A stretch of DNA of 64,000 nucleotides, taken from assembly GCA_963842065.1 (NCBI GenBank), contig CAWJEW010000009.1, forward strand, positions 124,001-188,000. Direction: 5' to 3'. The notes below the pieces were generated by a model that saw only the letters and a list, made by a program, of their open reading frames with translations, searched no databases and had not been told where the DNA came from. Positions 43,353 through 52,149 of the stretch are shown one piece after another. The stretch comes from CAITWD01 sp963842065 (GTDB lineage Bacteria; Actinomycetota; Thermoleophilia; Miltoncostaeales; Miltoncostaeaceae). Position 1 is the first letter of the stretch, and every line of letters starts with the position of its first letter. Made by a program: the position numbers and the translations under genes.

Positions 43353-44462
43353 CTAGAGGCGGGTCGCCGCGGCGCGGAGCCCCAGCGCGGCGATCAACCC
43401 GACGGCCTCGGTGGCGACCCGTGCGCCCGCCACCCGCACGACAAACTCGCCGATCCCGCCCGGCGGCCCCGGCCGCAGCGCCAGATCGGCGATGTTGATG
43501 TGCCCGTGCCCGAGTGCGGTCGTGATCTCCGACACCGCGCCCGGCCGGTCCGGGATGCCGACGACGATCTCCCAGGGCTCGTCGGTGCCGCCGGTCGCAT
43601 CGCGATCCGCCCGCAGCCGCCGGCGGCCATCGGCCGCCTCGGCGACAAAGTCGACCAGGCGCCCCCGGTCGCCGGTGCGGATCGCCCCTTCGACGTCCTC
43701 GAGCCGTGCGCGGTAGTCATCGAGCGCCTCAAGAACCGCATCGCGGTTGGCCAGCAGGATGTCGGCCCACAGCGGCGGATTTGCGCCGGCGACCCGGGTG
43801 AGGTCGTCGAACGACGGCCCGGCCGAACGCAGCGCCTCCCGACCCCCTGGGGCGGTGGCAGCTGCCTGGTTGATCAGTGCGGCCGCAAGGACGTGCGGCA
43901 CGTGGCTGACCAGCGCCATAAGGCGATCGTGGACGTCGCCGTCGATCGCCGCCGGCGATGCCCCGGTCGCCGCGATCACCGCGTAGACACGCTGATAGAG
44001 CTCGGGCCGCGCCTCGGCAGTCGGCGTGAGAAACCAGGTGGCCCCCCGAAAGAGATCCTCGCGCGCGGCGGCGACGCCGGCACGCTCCCCGCCGCAGAGC
44101 GGATGTCCGCCGATGAAACGCGCCCGTTCGTCGTCGTCCAGCGCGTCGATCACCACGCCCTTGGCCGAGCCGAGGTCGGAGACCACGCACCCCGCCGGGG
44201 CGGCGGCTAAGGCCTGGCGAACGACGTCGGCCACCAGGTCGAGCGGGGCGGCCACGAACGCGCATGCCGCGCCCGCGACCGCCTCGTCGAGCGACGCCGC
44301 GCCACGCGTGATCGCGCCGAGCCGCTGCGCGGTCTCGAGCGCGGCCGGATCGGGGTCGTACCCAACGATCTCGGTGGCACCCGCGCGCCGTAGCGCAAGA
44401 CCCAGGGAACCGCCCATGAGCCCGATCCCCAGAATCGCGATCGGCCCGGGGATCGGACGCAT
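43353..44462 (-). CDS. tyrA: Prephenate dehydrogenase
   Basis: TyrA oxidatively decarboxylates prephenate toward tyrosine. The 369-residue protein has the NAD motif AILGIGLMGGSLGLALRRAG, SDLGSAKGVVIDAL, FIGGHPLCGGERAGVAAA (prephenate site) and a C-terminal ACT domain (EIVVGIPDRPGAVSEITTAL) that likely senses tyrosine. Its ATG is 8 bp after aroF. An IS481 remnant abuts its stop. Confidence 0.95.
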   Translation of the reverse strand: MRPIPGPIAILGIGLMGGSLGLALRRAGATEIVGYDPDPAALETAQRLGAITRGAASLDEAVAGAACAFVAAPLDLVADVVRQALAAAPAGCVVSDLGSAKGVVIDALDDDERARFIGGHPLCGGERAGVAAAREDLFRGATWFLTPTAEARPELYQRVYAVIAATGASPAAIDGDVHDRLMALVSHVPHVLAAALINQAAATAPGGREALRSAGPSFDDLTRVAGANPPLWADILLANRDAVLEALDDYRARLEDVEGAIRTGDRGRLVDFVAEAADGRRRLRADRDATGGTDEPWEIVVGIPDRPGAVSEITTALGHGHINIADLALRPGPPGGIGEFVVRVAGARVATEAVGLIAALGLRAAATRL

Positions 44463-44470
44463 CGAATCGT

Positions 44471-45523
44471 TCAGCTGGACGCGCCGATGACGGCGGGCTC
44501 GGGGCCCGCCATGATCTTGCCCATAAGGTCGACGCAGCGCTTGACGTCGGCGACCCATGCCGCAAAGCCGTCGGCGTAGAGCGCCTGCGGGCCGTCGCAC
44601 AGGGCGGTCTCGGGCGACGGGTGCACTTCCACGATCAGGCCGTCGGCGCCAGCCACCACGGACGCGCGCGCCATCGGCAGGATCCACTCACGCTTGCCGG
44701 CCGCGTGGGACGGGTCGACGATCACCGGCAGCCCGGACAGCGACTTGACGACCGGTACGGCCGACACGTCGAACGTCGCACGGTAGGCCGTCTCGAAGGT
44801 CCGGATCCCGCGTTCGCAGAGGATCACCCGCTCGTTGCCCTCGCGCGCGATGTACTCGGCCGACAGCAGCCACTCTTCAATGGTGGCCGACAGGCCGCGC
44901 TTGAGCAGGACGGGGGCGCCGGTCTTGCCGACCTCCTTGAGCAGGTCGAAGTTCTGCATGTTGCGGGCGCCGAGCTGGATCACGTCGGCGACCTCGACCA
45001 CGTCCTCGATCTGGCGTACGTCCATGACCTCGGTCACGACCGGCAACCCGGTGAGCTCGCGCGCCTCGGCCAGGATCTCGAGCGCTTCGCGGCCGAGCCC
45101 CTGGAAACTGTAGGGCGAGGTGCGCGGCTTGTATGCGCCGCCGCGCAGCAGAGCTGCACCGGCGTCCCGGACCACCTGAGCGGTCTTCAGGGTCTGGTCA
45201 CGCGATTCGACGGTGCACGGCCCGGCGATTAGGCAGAAGTTCTCGCCGCCGATCTTGCGCCCGGCGATGTCCAGGGTGGCGTCGGGGCCGCGGAAGTCCC
45301 GCGAGACCAGCTTGTACGGCTTGAGGATCGGCACGACGCGCTCGACGCCGGGCTCGCCCTCGAGCTGCATGCTGGCCACCAGCTCCCGATCGTCTCCGAT
45401 GGCGCCGATGACCGTGACAAACTCGCCGCGGGACGGGTGGGCCATGGCCCCCGCGCGCTCGATCCGCTCGATGACGCGGGCGATCTGTTCCTCGGTCGCC
45501 CCCTGTTTCATCACGATCATCAT
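44471..45523 (-). CDS. aroF: 3-deoxy-7-phosphoheptulonate (DAHP) synthase
   Basis: This type I-beta DAHP synthase starts the shikimate pathway. The 350-residue protein has an N-terminal ferredoxin-like regulatory domain (MMIVMKQGATEEQIARVIER) and a TIM barrel with CLIAGPCTVESRDQTL, LLRGGAYKPRTSPYSFQGLG, VLLKRGLSATIEEWLLSAEY and VIVDPSHAAGKREW. The N-terminal domain is typical of the Thermotoga-type, feedback-controlled enzyme. It sits in a hisC-aroF-tyrA unit. Confidence 0.95.
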   Translation of the reverse strand: MMIVMKQGATEEQIARVIERIERAGAMAHPSRGEFVTVIGAIGDDRELVASMQLEGEPGVERVVPILKPYKLVSRDFRGPDATLDIAGRKIGGENFCLIAGPCTVESRDQTLKTAQVVRDAGAALLRGGAYKPRTSPYSFQGLGREALEILAEARELTGLPVVTEVMDVRQIEDVVEVADVIQLGARNMQNFDLLKEVGKTGAPVLLKRGLSATIEEWLLSAEYIAREGNERVILCERGIRTFETAYRATFDVSAVPVVKSLSGLPVIVDPSHAAGKREWILPMARASVVAGADGLIVEVHPSPETALCDGPQALYADGFAAWVADVKRCVDLMGKIMAGPEPAVIGASS

Positions 45524-45567
45524 GGCTGTTGGCTGTCCTTTGTCGGAATGACCCGGGCGGCGAGCGC

Positions 45568-46671
45568 CTAGACGGGCGCGGAGCGCCCCAAGACCTTGGC
45601 GAGCGCCGTGAGAAACGCATCGTTTTCGACCGGTGTGCCCATCGAGACGCGCAGCGTTCCCGGACACCCCAGCGCAGCGCCGTCCCGGACGATAACCCCC
45701 GCGGCGAGCAATCGCTCATGGATCCCGTCGTCCGCGTCCGGCGCCACCAGTATGAAGTTCGCCTGGCTTGGCGTAAAGCGTACTCCCATGCCCGTAAGGG
45801 CCGCGGCGACGCGCGCCCGTTGGGCGATGGTTTCCTGAATGCGGCGGTCCATCGCGGCAGGGTGGCGCAAGCTCTCCAGCGCGGCAGCCTGGGCGAGGGT
45901 CGACGCGTTGAACGGCTGCCGGACCCGGTCGAGCGCCGTGATCCACGCCGGGCTGCCCATCCCGTAGCCGACGCGCAGTCCGCAGAGGCCGTGCGCCTTG
46001 GAAAATGTCCGCAGCAACAGCAGGTTCGGGCGATGGCGGGCCTGGCTGAGCGGACGGCCGCGATCGGCGTCAGTCACGAAGTCGTAGTAGGCCTCGTCAA
46101 GGAGTACCGGCAGATCCTCCGGGATCCCGTCCAGGAATGCCTCGACCTGCGCGGCGGCGGCGTACCCGCCGGTCGGGTTGTTGGGGCTGCACAGGATCAC
46201 CAGCCGGGTCCGCTCATCGATCGCGGCGGCCATCGCCGCCAGGTCGTTGCGACCGGCGCCGTCGAGCGGAACGCCGATCGCCGTTGCCCCCGCGGCGGCG
46301 GCCACGTGCGGATAGAGCCCGAACGACGGGTCGGGGTGGATGAGCGTCGTCCCCGGGTCCAGCAGTGCCTGGCCGGCCAGCAATAGCAGCTCGCACGACC
46401 CGTTGCCGATGGCGACCTGGCTCGGGTCGAGGCCGTGTCGATCGGCGATCTCCGCCCGCAGGGCGCGCGCCGCGCCGTCGGGATACCGGTTCAGTCCCGC
46501 AGCGCCGTCCCGCACGACCGCCTGGACCTCTTCCAGCGGCGGATACGGGCTCTCGTTGGAGGCGAGCTTGATGGCGGCGTCGAGACCGTATCGGGCCAGC
46601 ACATCGGCGGTCCTGAGCCCCGGTTCGTAGTCCGGGATGGCCGCGAGCCGCGAGGAGATGATCAGACTCAT
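45568..46671 (-). CDS. hisC: Histidinol-phosphate / aromatic amino acid aminotransferase
   Basis: A 367-residue class I/II PLP aminotransferase: IKLASNESPYPPLEEV, LCSPNNPTGGYAAAAQ, LLDEAYYDFV and the PLP lysine in LRTFSKAHGLCGLRVGYG. HisC and AroJ-type enzymes share this sequence. Next to aroF and tyrA, an aromatic aminotransferase role is plausible beside or instead of histidine synthesis. The start ATG at 46671 fits family length. Confidence 0.88.
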   Translation of the reverse strand: MSLIISSRLAAIPDYEPGLRTADVLARYGLDAAIKLASNESPYPPLEEVQAVVRDGAAGLNRYPDGAARALRAEIADRHGLDPSQVAIGNGSCELLLLAGQALLDPGTTLIHPDPSFGLYPHVAAAAGATAIGVPLDGAGRNDLAAMAAAIDERTRLVILCSPNNPTGGYAAAAQVEAFLDGIPEDLPVLLDEAYYDFVTDADRGRPLSQARHRPNLLLLRTFSKAHGLCGLRVGYGMGSPAWITALDRVRQPFNASTLAQAAALESLRHPAAMDRRIQETIAQRARVAAALTGMGVRFTPSQANFILVAPDADDGIHERLLAAGVIVRDGAALGCPGTLRVSMGTPVENDAFLTALAKVLGRSAPV

Positions 46672-46751
46672 GGCCACCGAGTCTACGAGACGCTGCCCCT
46701 GTGCGGTCCGCCGTTGCGCCCGACCCTTCCGCACACCCGGAACCGATGACC

Positions 46752-46822
46752 TTGCGGAGGGTCGGAACGCCAATTATTGTCAAATTGACATGAGGAGCCT
46801 TCTCAAATTATGTCAATTTGAC
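46752..46822 (+). promoter_or_regulatory. Promoter and double palindromic operator of the nad operon
   Basis: TTGCGG (46752-46757) and TATTGT (46775-46780) are 17 bp apart, so transcription starts near or at the nadB ATG (46790). Two 13-bp arms, GTCAAATTGACAT (46779-46791) and ATGTCAATTTGAC (46810-46822), form a perfect inverted repeat with an 18-bp spacer. Each arm is itself nearly palindromic (TGTCAAnTTGACA). The second arm lies inside the nadB coding sequence. This is a strong repressor-site candidate; the cognate factor is not in the window. Confidence 0.7.
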
Positions 46823-48410
46823 GCCATTGACGCGTCCCCACGCACCGAGCGAGATCCGGTCGTTGTCGTCGGAAGCGGGCTGGCCGGACTTCTGGTCGCG
46901 TTGCGGACCGCCCCGGCAGGGCAGGTGGTCCTGATCACCAAGAGTGCGCTCGGGGACGGCAACACCGCCTACGCCCAGGGCGGCATGGCCGCTGCACTCG
47001 GTCCCGAGGACAGCGTCGATGCCCACGTTGTGGACACCGTCGTCGCCGGCGCCGGGCTGTGCGACGCGCAGGTCGTCGCCGACGCCGTCGCGGCCGGGCC
47101 GTCGAGTATCGCGATCCTGCAGGCCCTCGGAGTGCCGTTCGACCGGGAGGGCGGCCAGTTGGCGCTCGGCCGAGAGGGTGCGCACTCGGCCGATCGGATC
47201 GTGCACGCCGGCGGCGACTCCACCGGCGCCCGGGTGGTCGAGGCGCTGCGCCGCGCGGTCCGTGCCGATACGCGCATCGAGGTGCGCGAGCACACCCGCG
47301 TGCGGGAGATCCTGCTGCGCGGCGGCCGCGTGCGCGGCGTCGCTCACCGAGAGCGCCACGGGCGTGCTTGGGTCGACCGCGGCCCATGCGGTGGTACTCG
47401 CCACGGGCGGCGCGGGCCAACTGTTCTCCCGCACCACGAACCCGCCCACCGCGACCGGCGACGGTGTCGCGCTGGCGGCGCACGCCGGGGCGGCGGTCGC
47501 GGACCTCGAGATGGTTCAGTTCCACCCGACCGCCCTCGCGGTCGGGGCCTCGCCGCTACCGCTCGTCAGTGAGGCCGTGCGCGGGGCGGGCGCATACCTG
47601 CGCGCACCTGACGGTTCGCGGTTCATGGTCGACGAGCATCCGCTGGCCGAGCTTGGGCCACGCGATATCGTGGCGCGAGCGGTTGCGCGGACGGCCTTGG
47701 CCGGCGGTGGCGAGGTGACCCTCGATCTGCGCCACCTCAACCCCAACTGGCTGCACGCCCGGTTCCCGACGGTCTCTGCCGTCTGCGCGGACGCGGGGCT
47801 CGACTTGGCACGGGACCCGATCCCCGTGACGCCCGCGGCCCACTATGCGATCGGCGGTGTGCTGGCCGACCTCACCGGGCGCACCACGGTGCTCGGTCTC
47901 TATGCGATCGGCGAATGCGCGGCGACCGGCCTGCACGGGGCCAACCGCCTGGCCTCCAACAGCCTGCTCGAGGCGGCCGTGATGGCGGTGCGGTGCGCCG
48001 ACGACCTCGCGCTCGACGGGACCGCTTGGCCCGCCTGCGACCCGGTCGTCCTCCCCCCGCCGGCGGCCGCGGCGCGCCCGACCGGTGATGCCCGCAGCGT
48101 GCCGGAGCTGATGTGGGCGGCGATGGGTCTCGAACGCGATGCCCACGGGCTCGCCCATGCGCTCGCGACGCTCGACGGCCGACGCGCCGCCAGCGGTCCC
48201 GACGCCCGCGACGCGCTGACGCTCGCTCGCCTGTCGCTGATGGCCGCCCACCACCGCACCGAGAGCCGCGGCGCGCACTACCGCACCGATCGGCCCGAAC
48301 CACGTCCGGAGTGGGCCCACCGCATCGCCTGGCTTGGCGGCCGGCCCTACACAGTCGCATCCCCACACCACCAGGTCCGCGAGCCGCAGCTCGCCAAGGA
48401 GGCAGCGTGA
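46790..48410 (+). CDS. nadB: L-aspartate oxidase, frameshifted
   Basis: NadB oxidises aspartate to iminoaspartate in NAD synthesis. The first frame has the FAD motif VVVVGSGLAGLLVALRTAPA and TAYAQGGMAAALGPEDS, with ALGVPFDREGGQLALGREG. The frame is lost near 47338-47345. The adjacent frame continues with VVLATGGAGQLFSRTTNPP, VQFHPTALAV, MVDEHPLAELGPRDIVAR and GLHGANRLASNSLLEA. A single-base insertion restores about 540 residues. The ATG at 46790 lies inside the operator, so the mRNA is probably leaderless. Confidence 0.9.
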
Positions 48411-49510
48411 GCACGTCCATTTCGCTCAGTCCGGTACCCGAGGCGCTCGCCGATGCTCCGGACGAGGAACTGCGCGAACGCGCCTGGACCGCGCGCCGCG
48501 CCCTCGGCGAACGGGCCGTGATCCTCGGGCACCACTACCAAAGGGACGAGGTCATGGAATTCGCCGACATCACCGGCGACTCGTTCCTGCTCGCCCAGCG
48601 CGGCGCGGCGGCGACCCAGGCCGAGCTCGTAGTGTTCTTGGGCGTGTACTTCATGGCCGAGTCGGCTTATGTGCTTGCCGCGCCCGGGCAGCAGGTCGTG
48701 CTGCCGGACCTGGCGGCCGGGTGCCACCTGGCCGAGTGCGCGGACATCTTCACGGTCCGCGACGCCTGGGACCAGCTGGTGCGCGCCGTGCCGGGCAAGC
48801 GCATCATCCCGTTGACCTACATGAACAGCGGCGCGGACCTCAAGGCGTTCGTCGGCGAGCACGGCGGGGCGGTGTGCACGTCAGGCAACGCCGAGCGGGC
48901 CTTCCGCTGGGCGCTTGCCGAGGGTGATGCGATCCTGTTCTTCCCCGACGAACACCTTGGCCGCAACACCGGCGTGCGCATCGGCCTTCACGACGACGCC
49001 GGCGTGGTCTGGAATCCGCGCATCGCCGACCTCGGCGGTGTCGATCGTCACGCCCTGGCCCAGACGCCATTGGTGCTCTGGAAGGGCTTCTGCAACGTGC
49101 ACACGGCCTTCACGCCGGCCCAGATCGCCCGGGTGCGGCGCGACGAACCCGCGGCGCTGGTCATCGTGCATCCGGAGTGCCCGCGACCCGTTGTCGCCGC
49201 CGCCGACGAGGACGGGTCGACCGAGTACATCATCCGCCGCTGCGCCGAACTGCCCGCCGGCAGCCACATCGTGATCGGCACCGATTGGAACCTGGTCAAT
49301 CGCCTCGCCCAGCAGCACCCCGACAAGCAGATCCGCTGCCTGAACGAGTTCATCTGCCCGTGCGTGACGATGAACCGGATCACCCTGGCGAAGCTGACCT
49401 GGTGCCTGGAGGCCCTCGCCGCCGGCGATGTCGTCAATACCGTCACGGTGGACGACGACATGGCGCGGTGGGCGCGCGTGGCGCTCGACCGCATGCTGGC
49501 GCTCGCGTGA
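48407..49510 (+). CDS. nadA: Quinolinate synthase
   Basis: NadA condenses iminoaspartate and dihydroxyacetone phosphate. The 367-residue protein has VILGHHYQRDEVMEFAD and the three iron-sulfur cysteines in AAGCHLAECADI, VHPECPRPV and NEFICPCVTMN. Start is GTG at 48407, overlapping the nadB stop (GTGA), with an AAGGAGG ribosome site. Confidence 0.96.
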   Translation: MSTSISLSPVPEALADAPDEELRERAWTARRALGERAVILGHHYQRDEVMEFADITGDSFLLAQRGAAATQAELVVFLGVYFMAESAYVLAAPGQQVVLPDLAAGCHLAECADIFTVRDAWDQLVRAVPGKRIIPLTYMNSGADLKAFVGEHGGAVCTSGNAERAFRWALAEGDAILFFPDEHLGRNTGVRIGLHDDAGVVWNPRIADLGGVDRHALAQTPLVLWKGFCNVHTAFTPAQIARVRRDEPAALVIVHPECPRPVVAAADEDGSTEYIIRRCAELPAGSHIVIGTDWNLVNRLAQQHPDKQIRCLNEFICPCVTMNRITLAKLTWCLEALAAGDVVNTVTVDDDMARWARVALDRMLALA

Positions 49511-50364
49511 CCAGCGAGCGCATGACGGATGCGGCCGGCGTCGGCGGACCGCCGCTTACCGAGCTCGTGCGGGCCGCGCTCGCCGAGGACCTCGGCGACC
49601 GCGGGGACGTGACCTCGACCGCGCTGATCCCCGCCGACCTCGCCGCCGAGGGCAAGCTGATCAGCCGGGCGCCGGGCGTCTTCGCGGGCTGGACCGTCGC
49701 CGGGGAGGTCGCCCGCCAGTGCGGGCTTGCGGTGACCTGGTACGTCGTTGACGGTGCGCCGCTGGAGCGCGGTGCGGTCATCGCCGAGCTCAGCGGCCCT
49801 GCGCGCTCGCTCCTGGCGTGTGAGCGCACGCTGCTCAACCTGATCGGCCACCTGTCCGGGGTGGCGACACTCACCCGCTCGTACACCGAGGTCTGCGGCG
49901 AGTGCGCGGTGCTCGATACCCGCAAGACGACCCCTGGACTGCGTGCGCTCGAGAAGGCCGCCGTCCTGGCCGGAGGCGGCACCAATCACCGCTTCGGCCT
50001 CTACGACCGAGTGCTGGTCAAAGACAACCACCTCGCCCTGGCCGGCGCCGGCCTCGTCGAGGCCGTGCGCCAGGTGCGCCACCACTGGCCCGGGCTGTTG
50101 GTCGAGGTCGAGGCCGACGACATGGCCGGGGTGCGCCTGGCCCTCGAGGCCGGCGCGGACTGGATCCTGCTCGACAACATGAGCCCGGAGCAGATGCGCG
50201 CAGCCGTCGCGGAGATCGCCGGACGCGCCCGGACCGAAGGCTCGGGCCGGATGGACCTCGAACGGGCGGCGGCGGCGGCCGCGTGCGGTGTCGATGCCGT
50301 CAGCGTCGGCGCGCTCACCCACTCCGCTCCGACACTCGACATCGGCCTGGACATCGACCTCTAG
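49507..50364 (+). CDS. nadC: Nicotinate-nucleotide pyrophosphorylase (carboxylating)
   Basis: NadC turns quinolinate and PRPP into nicotinate mononucleotide. The 285-residue protein shows ALAEDLGDRGDVTSTALIP, LLNLIGHLSGVATLT, VLDTRKTTPGLRALEKAAV, GGGTNHRFGLYDRVLVKDNH and ILLDNMSPEQMRAAV. I use GTG at 49507, a GTGA overlap with nadA; an ATG at 49522 is possible. The nadBAC set is complete. Confidence 0.96.
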   Translation: MTSERMTDAAGVGGPPLTELVRAALAEDLGDRGDVTSTALIPADLAAEGKLISRAPGVFAGWTVAGEVARQCGLAVTWYVVDGAPLERGAVIAELSGPARSLLACERTLLNLIGHLSGVATLTRSYTEVCGECAVLDTRKTTPGLRALEKAAVLAGGGTNHRFGLYDRVLVKDNHLALAGAGLVEAVRQVRHHWPGLLVEVEADDMAGVRLALEAGADWILLDNMSPEQMRAAVAEIAGRARTEGSGRMDLERAAAAAACGVDAVSVGALTHSAPTLDIGLDIDL

Positions 50365-50388
50365 CGGCCGCCCGGCGGCCGGTGCCGG

Positions 50389-50760
50389 CTACTCGCTCAG
50401 GTCGGTGCGCAGCTGGCGGGCGTCCCGCAAGTAGGTATGCCGCACCGCCACCCCCTCCGGGAGCTCGGCGTGGACCATGACCCGGATGCAGCGGCCCAGC
50501 GCGCCGGGAACGTCGATCTCCGACGCACACAGCAGTGGCACCTGGCTCAGGCCGATGTCCCGCGCGGCCACGGCGGGGAACTCGGCCCGCAGGTCGGGCG
50601 TGGTCGTGAAGATCATCGAGATCAGGCAGTCCGGGTTCAGGCCGTTGCGCTCCAGGAGTTCGCCGAGGAGCGCCGCGGTCGCCTCACGGATCGCATCGGG
50701 GGTGTCCTCATCGACGGTAATAGCACCGCGCACGGCTCGAATGCTCACGCCGAACATCAT
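50389..50760 (-). CDS. aroH: Chorismate mutase, AroH type
   Basis: A 123-residue monofunctional mutase of the Bacillus AroH (trimeric, beta-barrel) family: SIRAVRGAITVDEDTPDAIR, FTTTPDLRAEFPAVAARDIG, CASEIDVPGALGRCIRVMVH, in which Glu and Arg are active-site residues. The enzyme makes prephenate for TyrA. Starts at 50760, 50757 and 50748 are all possible. It is 68 bp from rluB in the same direction and probably the last gene of the unit. Confidence 0.93.
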   Translation of the reverse strand: MMFGVSIRAVRGAITVDEDTPDAIREATAALLGELLERNGLNPDCLISMIFTTTPDLRAEFPAVAARDIGLSQVPLLCASEIDVPGALGRCIRVMVHAELPEGVAVRHTYLRDARQLRTDLSE

Positions 50761-50827
50761 ATTGGCCGGCGTGCGCCGGGGGGCGCGGGCGCCGCGACGG
50801 CGGGTCGTCGGGCGCCGGTGCGTCCGC

Positions 50828-51571
50828 TTAGGCGTCGACGTGGCCGATCGCACGCAGATGCCGCAGTTCGTCGGCGGTCACCGCGCGCCACTCGCCCGGC
50901 TTGAGACCACCCACCTCGATCCCCGCGAAGCGAATGCGGCGCAGCCGCAGCACGCGGTGGCCGACCGCCTGACACATCCGCTTGACGATGCGGTTGCGGC
51001 CTTCGGTGATCTCGATCCGCAGCCACGTCCCGCCGGGATGCTGGCGACCCATGATCTCCACCCGTGCCGGCAGGGTCATCCCGTCCTCCAGCTCGACCCC
51101 GCGTCGCAGCCGACGCAGTGTCTCGGCCGAGACGCGCCCGTCGACGAGGGCCTCGTAGATCTTCGGGACCTTACCCCGGGGGTGCATGAGACGGTTGGCG
51201 AGCTCGCCGTCGTTGGTGATCAGCAGGACCCCTGTGGTATCGAGGTCGAGCCGCCCGATTGGATATAGCCGCACGTCGTTCGGCAGCGCGTCGAGGACCG
51301 TGGGGCGCCCCTGCGGGTCGCGCGCGGTCGACACGACGCCAGCCGGCTTGTTGAGCACGAGGACCCGCAACGGTTCGGGCGCGACGACGCGCCCGTCGAG
51401 GCGAATCACGTCCCCGGGGCCCACCGACTGGCCGGTGGCCGCCGCGACCCCGTTCACCGTCACCCGCCCCTCGGCCACCACGACCTCGGCGGCGCGGCGG
51501 CTGGCGACGCCGGCCTGGGCCAGCGCGCGATGGATCCGCGTCCCCGGCTCGGGCCAGCGGGAATCGCTCAT
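50828..51571 (-). CDS. rluB: Ribosomal large-subunit pseudouridine synthase, RluB type
   Basis: A 247-residue pseudouridine synthase of the RsuA/RluB family. The N-terminal S4 domain reads RIHRALAQAGVASRRAAEVV, and the catalytic Asp is in YPIGRLDLDTTGVLLITNDG. VLNKPAGVVSTARDPQGRPT is the second family motif, and the tail (RLRRIRFAGIEVGGLKPGEW) is typical. The scpA-scpB-rluB order is common in Gram-positives. Confidence 0.93.
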   Translation of the reverse strand: MSDSRWPEPGTRIHRALAQAGVASRRAAEVVVAEGRVTVNGVAAATGQSVGPGDVIRLDGRVVAPEPLRVLVLNKPAGVVSTARDPQGRPTVLDALPNDVRLYPIGRLDLDTTGVLLITNDGELANRLMHPRGKVPKIYEALVDGRVSAETLRRLRRGVELEDGMTLPARVEIMGRQHPGGTWLRIEITEGRNRIVKRMCQAVGHRVLRLRRIRFAGIEVGGLKPGEWRAVTADELRHLRAIGHVDA

Positions 51572-52149
51572 CCCACCTCGTCGGAAAGGTGCCCGGCCTC
51601 GCGCAGGCGGCGGCGAACCGCGTCGGCCTCGTTCCCGCTCAGCTCAAACTCGGTGAGCGGGGGCAGATCACCGGCCCCCTTGAGCCCGAAGCGCTCCTGG
51701 AAGGCAGGCGTGGTCCGGTAGCGCATCGCCCCGCCGTCATGGGGACGCCCAGCCTCCTCGATCATCCCGCGCTCCAGCAACGACGCCACCGTGGCGTCGG
51801 CCGAGACGCCGCGTAGGCGGGAGATCTCCGGGCGGGAGATCGGCTCCAGGTACGCGATCACCGCCAGCGTCTCAAGCGCCGCCGGCGAGAGGCGCTCGTC
51901 CGGAGGACGCGCGCGCAGGCGATCGCAGAACGGTCCGAGGTCGGCCTGTGTGCGCAGCACCCACCCGCCGGCAATCTCGACGACCTCGAGTCCGCTCGCG
52001 GACCCATGGCGCGCAGCGAGCTCGCCGAGCGCCCGCTCGACGGGACCCGGGGCGGCCTCGGTGAGCTCGCACAGGCGCACGAGACTCAGCGGCTCCGGGC
52101 TGACGAACAGCAGCGCCTCCAGCGCCCGCACCAGGTCCGGTCCGGTCAT
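51568..52149 (-). CDS. scpB: Segregation and condensation protein ScpB
   Basis: ScpB dimers bridge ScpA and SMC. The 193-residue protein has two winged-helix domains: RALEALLFVSPEPLSLVRLC first, and SPAALETLAVIAYLEPISRP with EISRLRGVSADATVASLLER second. A YRTTPAFQERFGL segment follows. It overlaps scpA and rluB by 4 nt each. Confidence 0.94.
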   Translation of the reverse strand: MTGPDLVRALEALLFVSPEPLSLVRLCELTEAAPGPVERALGELAARHGSASGLEVVEIAGGWVLRTQADLGPFCDRLRARPPDERLSPAALETLAVIAYLEPISRPEISRLRGVSADATVASLLERGMIEEAGRPHDGGAMRYRTTPAFQERFGLKGAGDLPPLTEFELSGNEADAVRRRLREAGHLSDEVG

